From assembly GCF_006788895.1 (NCBI RefSeq), contig NZ_VFRA01000001.1, positions 682,001 to 746,000 on the forward strand: 64,000 nt of DNA, written 5' to 3'. Origin of the DNA: Rhodoglobus vestalii. Lineage in GTDB: Bacteria; Actinomycetota; Actinomycetes; Actinomycetales; Microbacteriaceae. A program made the translations under genes and the position numbers. The notes beneath the pieces were generated by a model. That model saw only the letters and a list, made by a program, of their open reading frames with translations, had not been told where the DNA came from and did not search any database. Of this stretch, positions 51,275 through 61,159 are shown in pieces. Within the stretch, counting starts at the first letter, position 1; every line of letters starts with the position of its first letter.

Positions 51275-52276
51275 ATGGCCAGATCACATCTCACTCTAGC
51301 CGCGCTGGCGACCTCTGCTGTTGAGGGGCTCGATGTTGCCGCAGCCGCTCCATTCGGTACCGGCAGCGTCAACGACTTCGATTCCGCGCTGATCACCGGG
51401 CGCGACGGTAAGCACTGGATTATTCGAGTGCCCCGCAACACCTCTGCAGAAAATCTGCAGTCTGCCGACCTCGTAGCGCTTCGTGCGTTGAGTGCCGGGG
51501 TTCGCACCCGTCTACCGTTTGCCGTCACACGCTATGCCGGTCAGGTACCCGTTGGCCAAACCCGCGGGATAGTTTATGAATTTGTGTACGGCAGCAAAGT
51601 ACCCATGCGCTCGTACACGACCGGCCCAGGCTCGCTCTCAGCATCTATCGGTTCCGCGATCGCCGCGATTCACAGCCTGCCAACAAGCTTTGTGGCGGAT
51701 GCCGGGCTCCCCGTGCAGACCGCCGGTGAAAGCCTCCGCGCGTGCATTTCTATCATCGACCGCGCCGCCGCCACCAAGCTGGTTCCCCGAGCGCTACTCG
51801 AACGCTGGCGTGCCGCTGCCGCAGACTCCACAATTTGGCAGTTTCAACCGACGGTCGTCAACGGCTCGCTTGTTTCTGACTCATTCCTCAGCTCAGACAA
51901 TGCGGTCACCGGTGTTCTCGGCTGGCACGACATCAAAATCGGCGACCCGGCAACCGACTTGCAGTGGCTACTCGGCCCGCGCAACGAGGCCATCATCGAC
52001 ACCGCGTTCGGTGCCTACTCGGATGCCCGCGGTGCTGGCGACCGCCAACTCAAACAGCGCGCCACTTTCTATGCTGAACTCTCCGTCGTCAAATGGTTGC
52101 TGCACGGAACGGAAGTCCGCAGTACCGAAATTGTGGATGACGCAGTCGAAATGCTGACGACGCTACTCGACGACATTCGTGATGACGTGATGAATCCGAT
52201 CAGCGCCAACACAGTTCCCACGATGGCTGTCGACGAGGTCGAGGCCATGCTGCGCAACAACAATCGCGCCGGCTAG
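51275..52276 (+). CDS. Aminoglycoside/macrolide phosphotransferase-like protein, probably catalytically dead
   Basis: A 333-residue protein with the APH/macrolide-kinase fold: an N-terminal lobe (SVNDFDSALITGRDGKHWIIRVPRNTSAENLQSADLVAL, with the ATP-binding pocket and a RVPR strand) and an alpha-helical C-lobe (SLSASIGSAIAAIHSLP). The Brenner motif HGDxxxxN is replaced by NGSLVSDS, and the metal-binding Asp of the usual (I/L)DWGDA is Gly in GVLGWHDIKIGDPATDL. Catalytic His/Asp/Asn and the second Asp are therefore all altered, so it should not transfer phosphate. TACCCT (51262-51267) is seven bases before the ATG (leaderless). It overlaps the MFS gene by four bases, convergent. Confidence 0.82.
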   Translation: MARSHLTLAALATSAVEGLDVAAAAPFGTGSVNDFDSALITGRDGKHWIIRVPRNTSAENLQSADLVALRALSAGVRTRLPFAVTRYAGQVPVGQTRGIVYEFVYGSKVPMRSYTTGPGSLSASIGSAIAAIHSLPTSFVADAGLPVQTAGESLRACISIIDRAAATKLVPRALLERWRAAAADSTIWQFQPTVVNGSLVSDSFLSSDNAVTGVLGWHDIKIGDPATDLQWLLGPRNEAIIDTAFGAYSDARGAGDRQLKQRATFYAELSVVKWLLHGTEVRSTEIVDDAVEMLTTLLDDIRDDVMNPISANTVPTMAVDEVEAMLRNNNRAG

Positions 52277-53754
52277 AGGTCTTCTTTCGGAGAGCGTCGT
52301 TTGCGCGCCCCTCGGGATAGCGAGGCGCGCAGCGCACGAAGCCGGTTGCGGGATGTCGGAGCGTGGGCGGCGGCGGCGCCAGAGCCAGAGCCAGAGCCAA
52401 CGATCGGCATCGATTCCGTGATCGCACGCGACCGGGGATGTGGCACGATCGCCATCCATCGACCGGTGCGACGCGGCGCAACGCGCACCGTCAGGCGCCC
52501 GGAGCGCGCTAGCAGGATCGCTATCGTGATCGCGACAACCGTGGGAACCCCACCCGCAATGACAAAAGCGATCTTGGCACCCCACAGTTCGGCAATGGTG
52601 CCCATGAGCGGTCCGCCCACCGCCTGTCCCCCGAGGATGACCATCACGTAGAAGGCCATCACCCGGCCGCGTATCACCAGGTTGGACGACAGCTGCACCA
52701 TCGTTTCGGCCGCCGTCATGAGAAGCAGCCGGCTCAGCCCAATACCAATCAACACTCCCAAGAACAGCGAATAAATTGGCACGATTCCGGCCAGCATCAT
52801 CGCGACGCCGTAGAGCACCGCGCCGAAGATGATGGTGCGCAGCCGGAGGCTTGAGCGGCGAGCTGATGCCAGCGCTCCAAGGAGCGCACCGATGGCCGCC
52901 AGCGAGTTGTAGAGGCCGTAACCACTAGCGCCGGTCTCGTAGACGGTGTTCGCCATCGCGGCCAACAAAGTCGGCATCGGCATGCCGAACACGGCGATCA
53001 CAAAAACCATCACCATTGTCCAGAACAGCGTGGGCTTATTGCGAATGTAACGCATGGCTTCACGAATTTGCCCCTTTGTCCCTGGGGCACGCGGGGCGAT
53101 CAGGAGTTCCCTCTTGCGCATTGACGCCAAAATAATGACACCGATGACGACCGCCACCGCGTTGATACCGATGGCCCAGCCTGAACCCGCAGCCACAATC
53201 AACACGCCACTCAGTGCCGGGCCCAAGAACGCGCCCGAGTGAAAGATCGACGCATTGAGACTGATCGCATTGCGCAGGTGACGCGGGCCAACCAGCTCGT
53301 TGACAAAAACCGCCCGCGCTGGGTTGTCGAAGACTTGAATGATGCCCATGAGCAACACCAGCAGGTATACGAGCCAGAGTTCTGCTACCCCCAGGATCGT
53401 CACGATCGCGAGGGCAAGGCTGAGCACACCGATAATCGACTGCGCGATCATCAGCGTTGCGCGCTTATCAAAACGGTCGGCGATAACGCCCGCATAGGCG
53501 CCGAGCACAATCGTGGGAGTGAACTGGATTGCGATCGTGAGACCTACCAACGCCACATTGCCGGTGAGTTCGAGAACGAGCCAATCAACGGCGATGCGCT
53601 GCACCCATGCCGCGGTGTAGGCGATAAATTGCGCGATGACGTAAAGCCGGTAGTTGTGTAGTCGAAGCGAACTGAAAGTGTCGCGCCACAGCGGGCGCTG
53701 CATCACAGCCGAGATGGGCACTGTTGCCGGAGAAGTCTCAGATGTCATAGCCAC
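52273..53754 (-). CDS. MFS transporter (EntS/MdtH-type, drug or siderophore efflux)
   Basis: A ~493-residue major facilitator protein with 12 expected spans. The N-terminus (PLWRDTFSSLRLHNYRLYVIAQFIAYTAAWVQRIAVDWLVLELTG) and the loop DRFDKRATLMIAQ are typical of the MFS_3/EntS group. The tail is basic with a Gly-Ser run (VGSGSGSGAAAAHAPTSRNRLRALRAS). GTG at 53754 has TACGGT (53762-53767) seven bases upstream; the nearby ATG at 53748 is the alternative. It is divergent from a LysR-type gene, which probably controls it. The exported compound is unknown. Confidence 0.9.
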   Translation of the reverse strand: MAMTSETSPATVPISAVMQRPLWRDTFSSLRLHNYRLYVIAQFIAYTAAWVQRIAVDWLVLELTGNVALVGLTIAIQFTPTIVLGAYAGVIADRFDKRATLMIAQSIIGVLSLALAIVTILGVAELWLVYLLVLLMGIIQVFDNPARAVFVNELVGPRHLRNAISLNASIFHSGAFLGPALSGVLIVAAGSGWAIGINAVAVVIGVIILASMRKRELLIAPRAPGTKGQIREAMRYIRNKPTLFWTMVMVFVIAVFGMPMPTLLAAMANTVYETGASGYGLYNSLAAIGALLGALASARRSSLRLRTIIFGAVLYGVAMMLAGIVPIYSLFLGVLIGIGLSRLLLMTAAETMVQLSSNLVIRGRVMAFYVMVILGGQAVGGPLMGTIAELWGAKIAFVIAGGVPTVVAITIAILLARSGRLTVRVAPRRTGRWMAIVPHPRSRAITESMPIVGSGSGSGAAAAHAPTSRNRLRALRASLSRGARKRRSPKEDL

Positions 53755-53812
53755 ACCCTCAACCGTATTGTCACCCCACTCATTCCCGTGCATAATCGAG
53801 CCTATAAATTCA

Positions 53813-53827
53813 ATTACGTTTCGTAAT
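53813..53827. promoter_or_regulatory. Palindrome between MFS and LysR genes
   Basis: ATTACGTTTCGTAAT: perfect six-base arms around TTT, containing the T-N11-A pattern of LysR-type binding sites. It overlaps the ribosome site region just before the LysR start, so autoregulation is plausible. Confidence 0.6.
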
Positions 53828-53836
53828 GGAGTGTGC

Positions 53837-54691
53837 GTGTTCGATCCCGTATTACTGAAATCTTTTGTTGCTCTCGCCGACACCCTCAGCTTCACCGATG
53901 CCGCCCGAACGCTGAGTCTCAGTCAGCCCACGATCAGCCAACACATTCGAAAACTTGAGGCGGCAGCCGGCCGAATTCTCGTGTTGCGCGACACCCGCGC
54001 AGTATCTCTCACCGACAACGGCGAAGCCATGCTGGGCTTCGCCCGCGCGATCTTGGCGGCCGAAGATCAAGCGGTGAACTATTTCACCGGCTCCGCGATG
54101 CGGGGGCGGCTTCGTTTCGGGTCAGCAGACGACCTCGCACTCACACAACTGCCGGGCATCTTGCGGGATTTTCGTCAGCTCTACCCACAGATCAATCTAG
54201 AACTGACCGTGAGCCAAAGCGGCGCACTCGTGCGTCGATTGAAGGCTGGCCAACTTGATCTCATTTTTGTCAAACAGGATGCCGGAGCCGAAGGCGGCCA
54301 GCTCGTGCGCCGTGACCGAATGGTCTGGATCGGGCACAAGAGCATGAACATGGATGCCGCCTCCCCCGTGCCTCTGATCTTGTATCAGGCCCCCAGTCTG
54401 GGGCGCGAGTACGCGATGCGCGCTCTCGAAGCTGGGGGTCGCACGTGGCGGATAACCTGCAATGTGAAGGAAGTGAATGGTGCGTTGGCTGCTGTGAGGG
54501 CGGGAATCGGAATTGCGGTGTTTCCGCAGTCACTGATCCCGGCAGACCTCGCGCAGGTTCCGGCCTCCTTTGAACTGCCCGAGCTCGGTGATGTTGACTT
54601 CGTCTTGCTCAACAACCCGATGGTCGCTCGCGAACCGGTCGATGCGTTGAGTGCGGCGATCCTGAGTAGACCGGTACAGCGGCGATCCTGA
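53837..54691 (+). CDS. LysR-family transcriptional regulator
   Basis: A 284-residue regulator. N-terminal helix-turn-helix: LLKSFVALADTLSFTDAARTLSLSQPTISQHIRKLEAAAGRILVLRDTRAVSLTDNGEAML. Effector-binding part: RGRLRFGSADDLALTQLPGILRDFRQLYPQINLELTVSQSGALVRRLKAGQLDLIFVK and VNGALAAVRAGIGIAVFPQSL. GTG at 53837 follows GGAG by five bases; a GTG two codons earlier overlaps that site. It is divergent from the MFS gene, the classic arrangement of a LysR activator/repressor with its transporter target. The ligand is unknown. Confidence 0.93.
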   Translation: MFDPVLLKSFVALADTLSFTDAARTLSLSQPTISQHIRKLEAAAGRILVLRDTRAVSLTDNGEAMLGFARAILAAEDQAVNYFTGSAMRGRLRFGSADDLALTQLPGILRDFRQLYPQINLELTVSQSGALVRRLKAGQLDLIFVKQDAGAEGGQLVRRDRMVWIGHKSMNMDAASPVPLILYQAPSLGREYAMRALEAGGRTWRITCNVKEVNGALAAVRAGIGIAVFPQSLIPADLAQVPASFELPELGDVDFVLLNNPMVAREPVDALSAAILSRPVQRRS

Positions 54692-54736
54692 CGCGTTCCC
54701 TGCTCGTATTCTGGGTGTCAGGGTGGATCAGGCGCG

Positions 54737-57700
54737 TCAGGCGCTAAAGCTTGGCGCGGTACCTACGGATCGTGCCCACGCTGCGCGTAACTCGCTCTCG
54801 CCATAAAGATGCTCGGGCCGAATCACGGTATCGTCGGCAACGAAATAAAATGCTGCATCAATGTTTTCGGGCGCTATGCCCCTGAACTGCGCGTACGCCA
54901 ATCGGTAGAGCGCGAGCTGCAATTGCTTGGCTTCGAGATCGGCGGCATCACGAGGCGCGCGACCGGTCTTCCAGTCAACAATTTCGTAGCGATCGCCGTC
55001 GGCGTAGACAGCGTCAATCTTGCAAATCACCACCCGATCGTCGAACGGAACGTGAATCTCGATCTCAACGTCGACGGGCTTGCGCGTTGCCCACGACGAG
55101 CGTTCGAAGGTTGCCTGCAAACGGGCCAACTGTTCGGCATCCGCGACACTGTCGGCATCCGTTCCGTCGATTTCGAGGGGCAGTGCGTCGAATGTGTCCG
55201 CCGATGCTGAACCGCCAAAGCGAGTCTCCACCCACTCGTGAAACTGAGTTCCCAACCGTGTTGCCCGGTAGGGCTTTTCGGGCATGGGCCGGCGAAGCGA
55301 TAGCGCGACCGCTTCGGGGTCGGCGATGTAGTCCTTGAACCGGGAGGCCGGGATGCGCTGGGGCAGCGGCGTGCGTGTGGCGTCACTTGCGGCTTGATCG
55401 CGTTCCGCCAGCAGCAGATCGATTTCGCGGGACCACAGCCCCTCACCCCCCGGGTCGGCAGTGTTCACTGACTGTGCGGCAGTTTCGACGGTCGCCCGCC
55501 GGTGGCCAAGGGGATCAAACGGCCAGAGCGGGTCGACAAGGTCATTCAGGGTCGGGTTTTCCTCGTTAACCGGGTCGGTCGGTAGTTCCTCGATGAGGCC
55601 GCGCTCCTGCAATTCCTGCAGAAACACGCTGGGGGCTTGGGGTTTGCTCCGGCTCGACCAAAATGACCCCGAGAGCAGCAGGTTGTCGCGCGCACGGGTG
55701 ATGGCTACGTAGCCGAGTCGACGCTCTTCGGCCTGGTGACGGTCAGCGAGCGCCACTTTAAAGTCTTTCAGCGAGGCATCAAACTCGGACTGATAGTTCG
55801 CGTTCTCCCACGCAACCTCGGGGAGTTCTGCGGAGTCGCCCCGGAAAGCGAACGGTAACTTGCCGAAGCCCACCCATCCTTTGCCCTCCCGTGATGTTGC
55901 CGGAATTTCACCGGCAACCAGCCGCGGAAGCGCGACCAGATCCCACTCCAGCCCTTTCGAGGCGTGGATGGTGAGCAACTGAACCGTGCCAGCTTCCGCA
56001 TCATCACTGCGCGGCCCCATCATGTCTTGCTGCGCCGCACGTCGAAGCCAGGACAAGAAACTGCCCAGGGTGGCCTGATCATCACTGGCAAGAAAACCCG
56101 CTAGCTCATCATGGAAGGCATACAGATTTGCCATGCCCTGCGCTTGAGGGCGGCTCGCGACAACTTCGATGTCGAGCAGTAGCTCTTGCTCAAGCAGGCG
56201 CACAAGGTCTCCCAGCTCGAGACCGGCTCGCGAACGGAAGAACGCCAACTGCGCGGCGGCATCCTTGAGCCGAAGAATTCCTTCGTCGCTGAACCCCTGA
56301 AGTTGCGAGTGTGTGGCGGGCGCCTCCCCCACAAAGTCGAGAGCATCGACGATGGATGCCGAATCATCGACCGCGACTGACTCGCGCATGCGCTGGCGCA
56401 CTTCGGCGCTCAGCTCCTGCTGTGTCACAGATCGGCTCAGCAACCATCGCGAGAGGGATGCGAGTTCGGCCAGATCGCGCGGGCCGATCGACCATCGAGC
56501 ACCGGCTAACAGTCGGATGAGTTCTGATCCGGCGGTGGGATCGTGAATGACGGTGAGCGCGCTCACTAGGTCGACTATTTCGGGGGTGGAGAGCAGTCCG
56601 CCGATTCCGAGCACGTGATACGGGACTTCTTCTGTGGCCAACGCTGCGGCAAAACGATCCATGTCGCTGCGACGCCGAAACAGGATCGCTGCCGTTGGCG
56701 GTGTGGGGGCCGCCACCTCAGGGTCGGGGTCGTAGTGGTTCCAGGCTGGCGGGGCGAGCGCTCCCGCGAACCACTTCGCGACGCCGTGAGCTTCTTCGTC
56801 GATGTGCTCGAAGTAGTGGGCGTCGATGGTTCCGGCGGGCGAGTCAGGGCGAGCATCCAACGACTCAACGCGCACTGGCGACCGCGCGCTGAGGGGTTCA
56901 ACGATCACGTTGGCGGCGTCGAGCACGCTCGTGGCGTTTCGCCAGCTCGTCGAGAGCGCAAAGATTTGTGCATCGTCAGTGCCACTGAAGTCGCGGCTGA
57001 ACCGGGCGAGGTTTGCCGCGCTTGCTCCGCGCCAGCCATAAATTGACTGGTGTGGGTCGCCGACGGCCATCACCGCATGATTGCCGAACAAGCGCGCGAG
57101 CAGCCGCGTTTGCACAACGCTGGTGTCTTGGTACTCGTCGAGCAGCACGACACGGTAGCGGTCCTGATAGTGCTCGACAACGTCGCTGGAGCGCTCGCTG
57201 ACCTCGAGCGCTAGAGCCACCTGATCGCTGAACTCCAACAACCCCTGTTGACGTTTTTGTTGAGCATACTGCACGGCCAAGTCGAGCAACGGCGCAAGTG
57301 AACCGACCTCGCTGACCGCCTCGATCACAGAAACGTATGGCGTCTTTTTGTGTGCGGTCTCGGCAAAGGGCAACTCAGAAAGTTGGGTGAAGCGCGCGGC
57401 GTACGCAGCGACGTCAGCGGCATGGGCAACGTTGTCGCTGAGAGCGTGGCTGATGGCGAGCACAGCCTCGGTGAGCGCAGTGATCGACTTTTCGAGCCCA
57501 ATCAGGCGTTCATCGGTGCTGGCGACAACAAGCTTGCGGGCAAGTTGCCACGACGAGGGGTCATTCAGCAGCGTTGATTCGGGTTCGCGACCGATCAGCA
57601 GGGCGTTCTCGCTGAACAGCGCGCTGGCGAATGAGTTGTAGGTTGAGATGGTCGGCTGATCGAACTCGATCGACCCTGTTTCTGGCGTTGCCGTGAACCG

Positions 57701-57988
57701 TTCCGGGTGGCGGTCTTGCACGTCCCGCAGAATCGCGATGCGCTCGCTCACCCGCTTGCTGAGGGAACCGGCCGCTTTGCGGGTGAAGGTGAGGCCCAAG
57801 ATCTGATCGGGGGTGGTGAGGTTATTGGCCACAAGCCACACCACACGGCTGGCCATCGTGTCAGTCTTGCCGCTGCCGGCACCCGCGACAACGAGCGCGG
57901 GGGTAAGCGGAGCCTCGATCACCACTTGCTGCTGCGCGGTGGGCGCATGGATGCCCAGGAGACCGGCAAGGTCAACGGAGGAGATCAT
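54737..57988 (-). CDS. adnB: AdnB: UvrD-like helicase with C-terminal RecB-type nuclease
   Basis: A 1083-residue double-strand-break end-processing helicase-nuclease subunit. Motor motifs: Walker A VVAGAGSGKTDTMA, LGLTFTRKAAGSL, Walker B VVLLDEYQDTSVVQ, VGDPHQSIYGWRGA, LLTIHASKGLEWDLVALP and RRLGYVAITRARDNLLL. The C-terminal PD-(D/E)xK nuclease shows a His in LGTQFHEWVETRFG, an Asp in CKIDAVYADG and DWKTG in YEIVDWKTGRAPRD. Size and order match mycobacterial AdnB (about 1100 residues, downstream of AdnA). The ATG overlaps the adnA stop by four bases (ATGA), so equal amounts of the two subunits are expected. Convergent to the LysR gene. Confidence 0.93.
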   Translation of the reverse strand: MISSVDLAGLLGIHAPTAQQQVVIEAPLTPALVVAGAGSGKTDTMASRVVWLVANNLTTPDQILGLTFTRKAAGSLSKRVSERIAILRDVQDRHPERFTATPETGSIEFDQPTISTYNSFASALFSENALLIGREPESTLLNDPSSWQLARKLVVASTDERLIGLEKSITALTEAVLAISHALSDNVAHAADVAAYAARFTQLSELPFAETAHKKTPYVSVIEAVSEVGSLAPLLDLAVQYAQQKRQQGLLEFSDQVALALEVSERSSDVVEHYQDRYRVVLLDEYQDTSVVQTRLLARLFGNHAVMAVGDPHQSIYGWRGASAANLARFSRDFSGTDDAQIFALSTSWRNATSVLDAANVIVEPLSARSPVRVESLDARPDSPAGTIDAHYFEHIDEEAHGVAKWFAGALAPPAWNHYDPDPEVAAPTPPTAAILFRRRSDMDRFAAALATEEVPYHVLGIGGLLSTPEIVDLVSALTVIHDPTAGSELIRLLAGARWSIGPRDLAELASLSRWLLSRSVTQQELSAEVRQRMRESVAVDDSASIVDALDFVGEAPATHSQLQGFSDEGILRLKDAAAQLAFFRSRAGLELGDLVRLLEQELLLDIEVVASRPQAQGMANLYAFHDELAGFLASDDQATLGSFLSWLRRAAQQDMMGPRSDDAEAGTVQLLTIHASKGLEWDLVALPRLVAGEIPATSREGKGWVGFGKLPFAFRGDSAELPEVAWENANYQSEFDASLKDFKVALADRHQAEERRLGYVAITRARDNLLLSGSFWSSRSKPQAPSVFLQELQERGLIEELPTDPVNEENPTLNDLVDPLWPFDPLGHRRATVETAAQSVNTADPGGEGLWSREIDLLLAERDQAASDATRTPLPQRIPASRFKDYIADPEAVALSLRRPMPEKPYRATRLGTQFHEWVETRFGGSASADTFDALPLEIDGTDADSVADAEQLARLQATFERSSWATRKPVDVEIEIHVPFDDRVVICKIDAVYADGDRYEIVDWKTGRAPRDAADLEAKQLQLALYRLAYAQFRGIAPENIDAAFYFVADDTVIRPEHLYGESELRAAWARSVGTAPSFSA

Positions 57989-60900
57989 CGGGCGCTCACC
58001 TGCGGCACGACGTGAATGCGACAGTTGCCGAAACTCCACGGATCGGTGCAGTGGCTGCTCATGCGGGCCACAAACACGTTGGCGGCCATGCCCCTGGCAT
58101 CCTCAACAACGCGCTGGCGGAACAGTTCGAGCTGCTCATCGGTCATCGGTGCCTGCTTCGGGTCAACGTAGTCGCGGGTCTTTGCCGAGGGTGACAGCAC
58201 AACGAGCTTGGCGCCACCGTTGACGAGACCCCCGGGCACTCCCTCGATCGCACCGGATGCGAATGCGAGTTGGTAAGCCGCCAATTGTGGGTGATCAGCT
58301 ACCGCGTTATCGGTTGATGGTTCGTTTTTTCCGGTCTTGAGGTCAACTATCACTGCGGTTGTTCCGCCATACATTTCCACCCGGTCAATTTTTCCGCTCA
58401 GCCGCGCGTGCTCAAGCGGAAGCACAAAGGCCATTTCGTTGCTAATGAGCTCACCACCGTTGGCCGCGAAGTCGCGCAGGTAGGTGGCCAGATGCTGGGT
58501 GAGCTTTCGCGCTCGGAGCTTTTCGGCTTCGGACTGCCAGGTCGCTTCAAAAGTCATCTCACCCCAGCGTTCCTCAACGGCACAAAACAGCGCCTCTGCG
58601 CTGAACTCGGTAGCGGTTTCAGCGACCCCGTGGATGAGCGAACCGAGGTTCGACGCAACGGTGGAGGTCGCCCCACCCAATTGGTCGATGGCCCAGTGCA
58701 GCGGGCAGCCTTCGAATGATTCCATGCGTGAGGGTGACACTCGCACTTCGGCATCCGGATCGCTCAGATCGACCAGCGGCGCCGTCGTACTCGGTGCGCG
58801 CAGCCCGTACCACCAGCGGGGGTCGGCACCGGGCACCCCCTCGCGGGCTAGACGTGCCAGGGATGCCGCGGCCGCCCCCGGATTGGTTGATGTTGTTAGC
58901 TCTCGTCGAAGCACACCGACAAGACCGCGCAAGCTCAGCGGCGGCCTGACCCTCAGCGGTTCGTCCGGTGTCGGAATCAGAGTCATAAACGGTGACGGCA
59001 TGCTGTCATCACCCTCGACGGCGGTCACGATCACCTCGCTGGTGGCACGAGAAACGGCCTGCGCAAACATCCGCAATTCATCGTGCAGTACTTCCCGTCG
59101 GCGGTCGGCGACCGCGAGCTTCTCGCCCGCAAGCACCCGGGGCAGATCGTGGGCACCAAGCAGCGAACCGCGCACGCGAAGGTTGGGCCAGACGTTTTCT
59201 TGCATTCCGGCAATAACGACCACGTCGAACTCTTGCCCGATGACGGATGCCGGTGTTCCGACCGTGACCGAGTCAACGACGGAGCGCGCAGCAAGGGTAT
59301 CTTCGGCCACATCCGCCGACAGCCACTCGTTGAGAAAAAGATTGGCGGGGGCATCAGGGCGGCGCTCGACAAAGCGCTTGGCGGCGGAGAAAAGCGCAAC
59401 AACCGCGTCAAGGTGGCGATTGGCTTCTTCGGCGACCACACCGGAACCGAGTGCCTGGACAAACCATCGGTCGGCAAGACCGCTGCGCTGCCAGGCACCC
59501 CAGAGCAGCTCTTCGATGGTGTCGCCAGCGGCAGCCGCGGCAGCAGTTTCGCGCAGGTTCTTTGCCACTGCCGCTGCCTGCCTGGCGACTCTGGTCTCAA
59601 TGCTGGTGAACCCGGCGGGGGCCGCAAGCGCCTGCGCGATGAGCTGGTCGGCGGGGTCATAGTTTTCTGCGGCCAGGGCCTCGTGGCGCAGTGCCGCCTT
59701 GAGGCGACGCAGTGACACCGCGTCAAATCCGCCGACCGAGCTGCTCAACAAGTGCACCGCCGATTCCGCGTCTAGCGGCCGACGGTGCAAAGCCAATTCC
59801 AGCAGCACAATAAGCCCGTTCACGCTGAACTCATTGCGCACAGCGCTGCGAGCGCTCGACACACTCGTGACGACCTCGAGCGTGCGCAGCTGGCGAGCGA
59901 GCGAAGGGATCAACGATCCGGTGCGCACGATGACCGCCATGCGAGACCACGGCACCGACTCCAGCACATGTTTCTCGCGCAGCTGCCGTGCAATGAAGGC
60001 AACTTCTTCAGCCGGGGTTGCCATCTGATAGCTGCGGATGCTCGACGGTTCAGTGGCGACTGACTCCGACTTTCGCTGCTGGATGAGCCCCGAGACGCCG
60101 ATACGCGCGGTCAGCCCGGTGACACTCTGCCGCAGAGTCGCGCCATGTCGGTGCACTGCTGAGAGAAAGAGCGTGCGACTGTCGGTGAGGCTGAGCCGTT
60201 CGGCCCAGGCAGCGAGCACTCCGGGCTGTGCCCCGCGGAACGATCCTGTCGTGAGGTCGGGGTCACCGAACCCGATGATCGTTATCCCCCGACTGGCGAG
60301 AGCCCGCAGCAGCGAAATGGTCGCCTCGGTGAGCTCGTGAGCATCGTCGACAATCACGAGACGCAACCGGTCGATCGCCGCGTAATGACCCTGAGTGATG
60401 AGAGCGGCAGCCTCAGCAAGCAACTCGCTTGCATCAAAGTGACGATCGCGATAGCTCGCCTTAACGGCGTCGTACACAGAGATGAACGCGGATGCCGCCA
60501 CCCATTCCGGGCGATCGTTGCGTTCCCCCAGCTGCCGAAGGTCGTGGGGTGTGACTCCGAATTCGACACAGCGCATCATGAGATCGCGCAGCTCAGTGCG
60601 GAATCCGCGCAGTTGCCGAACCTCGTCATCGAGATGGGCTGGCCAGGGGGCACCGCCGCCGTCGGCCATCTCCCCAGCAAGAAGCTCAGCAATGATCTGG
60701 TCTTGTTCGGCACCCGTGAGTAGCGTCGGCGCGCCGTCGCCTGCGGCGGCAGCCGCCTCCCGAATCACTTCGAAGGCCAAAGAGTTGGCGGTGCGCGCCA
60801 TGGGCCCCAGCGTGGGAGCGTCGATGCGGGCAGCAAGGCGATCCCTGAGCGAGGTGGCGCTCTGGCGGGTCGCCGAGAGCACCACTATTTGCTGAGGAGT

Positions 60901-61086
60901 CCAGCCGCGGGCGTGCACCCGCTCGGCCACCAACTCTACGAGCGTCACCGTTTTGCCCGAGCCGGGCGCACCAACCACAATCGCACTTAGACCGTCAGCG
61001 AGTGCAACGACCGCCCGCTGAGAGTCATCAAGCTCGAGCGGCTCGGTGACCGCGACATCCGCGTGCTCCTCGGGCAAGGTGACCAT
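57985..61086 (-). CDS. adnA: AdnA: UvrD-like helicase with C-terminal RecB-type nuclease
   Basis: A 1033-residue partner of AdnB. The N-terminal motor has Walker A IVVGAPGSGKTVTLVELV and VVLSATRQSATSLRDRL, with a less canonical Walker B (RLRLVIVDDAHELTEATISLL, DDAH in place of DExx) and GFGDPDLTTGSFRGA. A divergent motor of this sort is what is known for AdnA-type subunits. The C-terminal nuclease shows LGSLIHGVAETA, GKIDRVEMYGG and VIVDLKTGKNE. Mycobacterial AdnA is of similar size and also first in the operon. TAGCGT (61093-61098) lies six bases before the ATG (leaderless). Together the subunits resect double-strand breaks. Confidence 0.92.
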   Translation of the reverse strand: MVTLPEEHADVAVTEPLELDDSQRAVVALADGLSAIVVGAPGSGKTVTLVELVAERVHARGWTPQQIVVLSATRQSATSLRDRLAARIDAPTLGPMARTANSLAFEVIREAAAAAGDGAPTLLTGAEQDQIIAELLAGEMADGGGAPWPAHLDDEVRQLRGFRTELRDLMMRCVEFGVTPHDLRQLGERNDRPEWVAASAFISVYDAVKASYRDRHFDASELLAEAAALITQGHYAAIDRLRLVIVDDAHELTEATISLLRALASRGITIIGFGDPDLTTGSFRGAQPGVLAAWAERLSLTDSRTLFLSAVHRHGATLRQSVTGLTARIGVSGLIQQRKSESVATEPSSIRSYQMATPAEEVAFIARQLREKHVLESVPWSRMAVIVRTGSLIPSLARQLRTLEVVTSVSSARSAVRNEFSVNGLIVLLELALHRRPLDAESAVHLLSSSVGGFDAVSLRRLKAALRHEALAAENYDPADQLIAQALAAPAGFTSIETRVARQAAAVAKNLRETAAAAAAGDTIEELLWGAWQRSGLADRWFVQALGSGVVAEEANRHLDAVVALFSAAKRFVERRPDAPANLFLNEWLSADVAEDTLAARSVVDSVTVGTPASVIGQEFDVVVIAGMQENVWPNLRVRGSLLGAHDLPRVLAGEKLAVADRRREVLHDELRMFAQAVSRATSEVIVTAVEGDDSMPSPFMTLIPTPDEPLRVRPPLSLRGLVGVLRRELTTSTNPGAAAASLARLAREGVPGADPRWWYGLRAPSTTAPLVDLSDPDAEVRVSPSRMESFEGCPLHWAIDQLGGATSTVASNLGSLIHGVAETATEFSAEALFCAVEERWGEMTFEATWQSEAEKLRARKLTQHLATYLRDFAANGGELISNEMAFVLPLEHARLSGKIDRVEMYGGTTAVIVDLKTGKNEPSTDNAVADHPQLAAYQLAFASGAIEGVPGGLVNGGAKLVVLSPSAKTRDYVDPKQAPMTDEQLELFRQRVVEDARGMAANVFVARMSSHCTDPWSFGNCRIHVVPQVSAR

Positions 61087-61159
61087 GAAGCAACGCTATC
61101 TGGATGCGCTGACAGAGAACGCACATTCACCGACTCCCGTTGTGTCGTAATCTTGGCGT

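Noticed and set aside
51275..52276. An antibiotic-resistance kinase
   Set aside because: The fold fits macrolide/aminoglycoside phosphotransferases but the catalytic His, Asp and Asn and the metal Asp are replaced.
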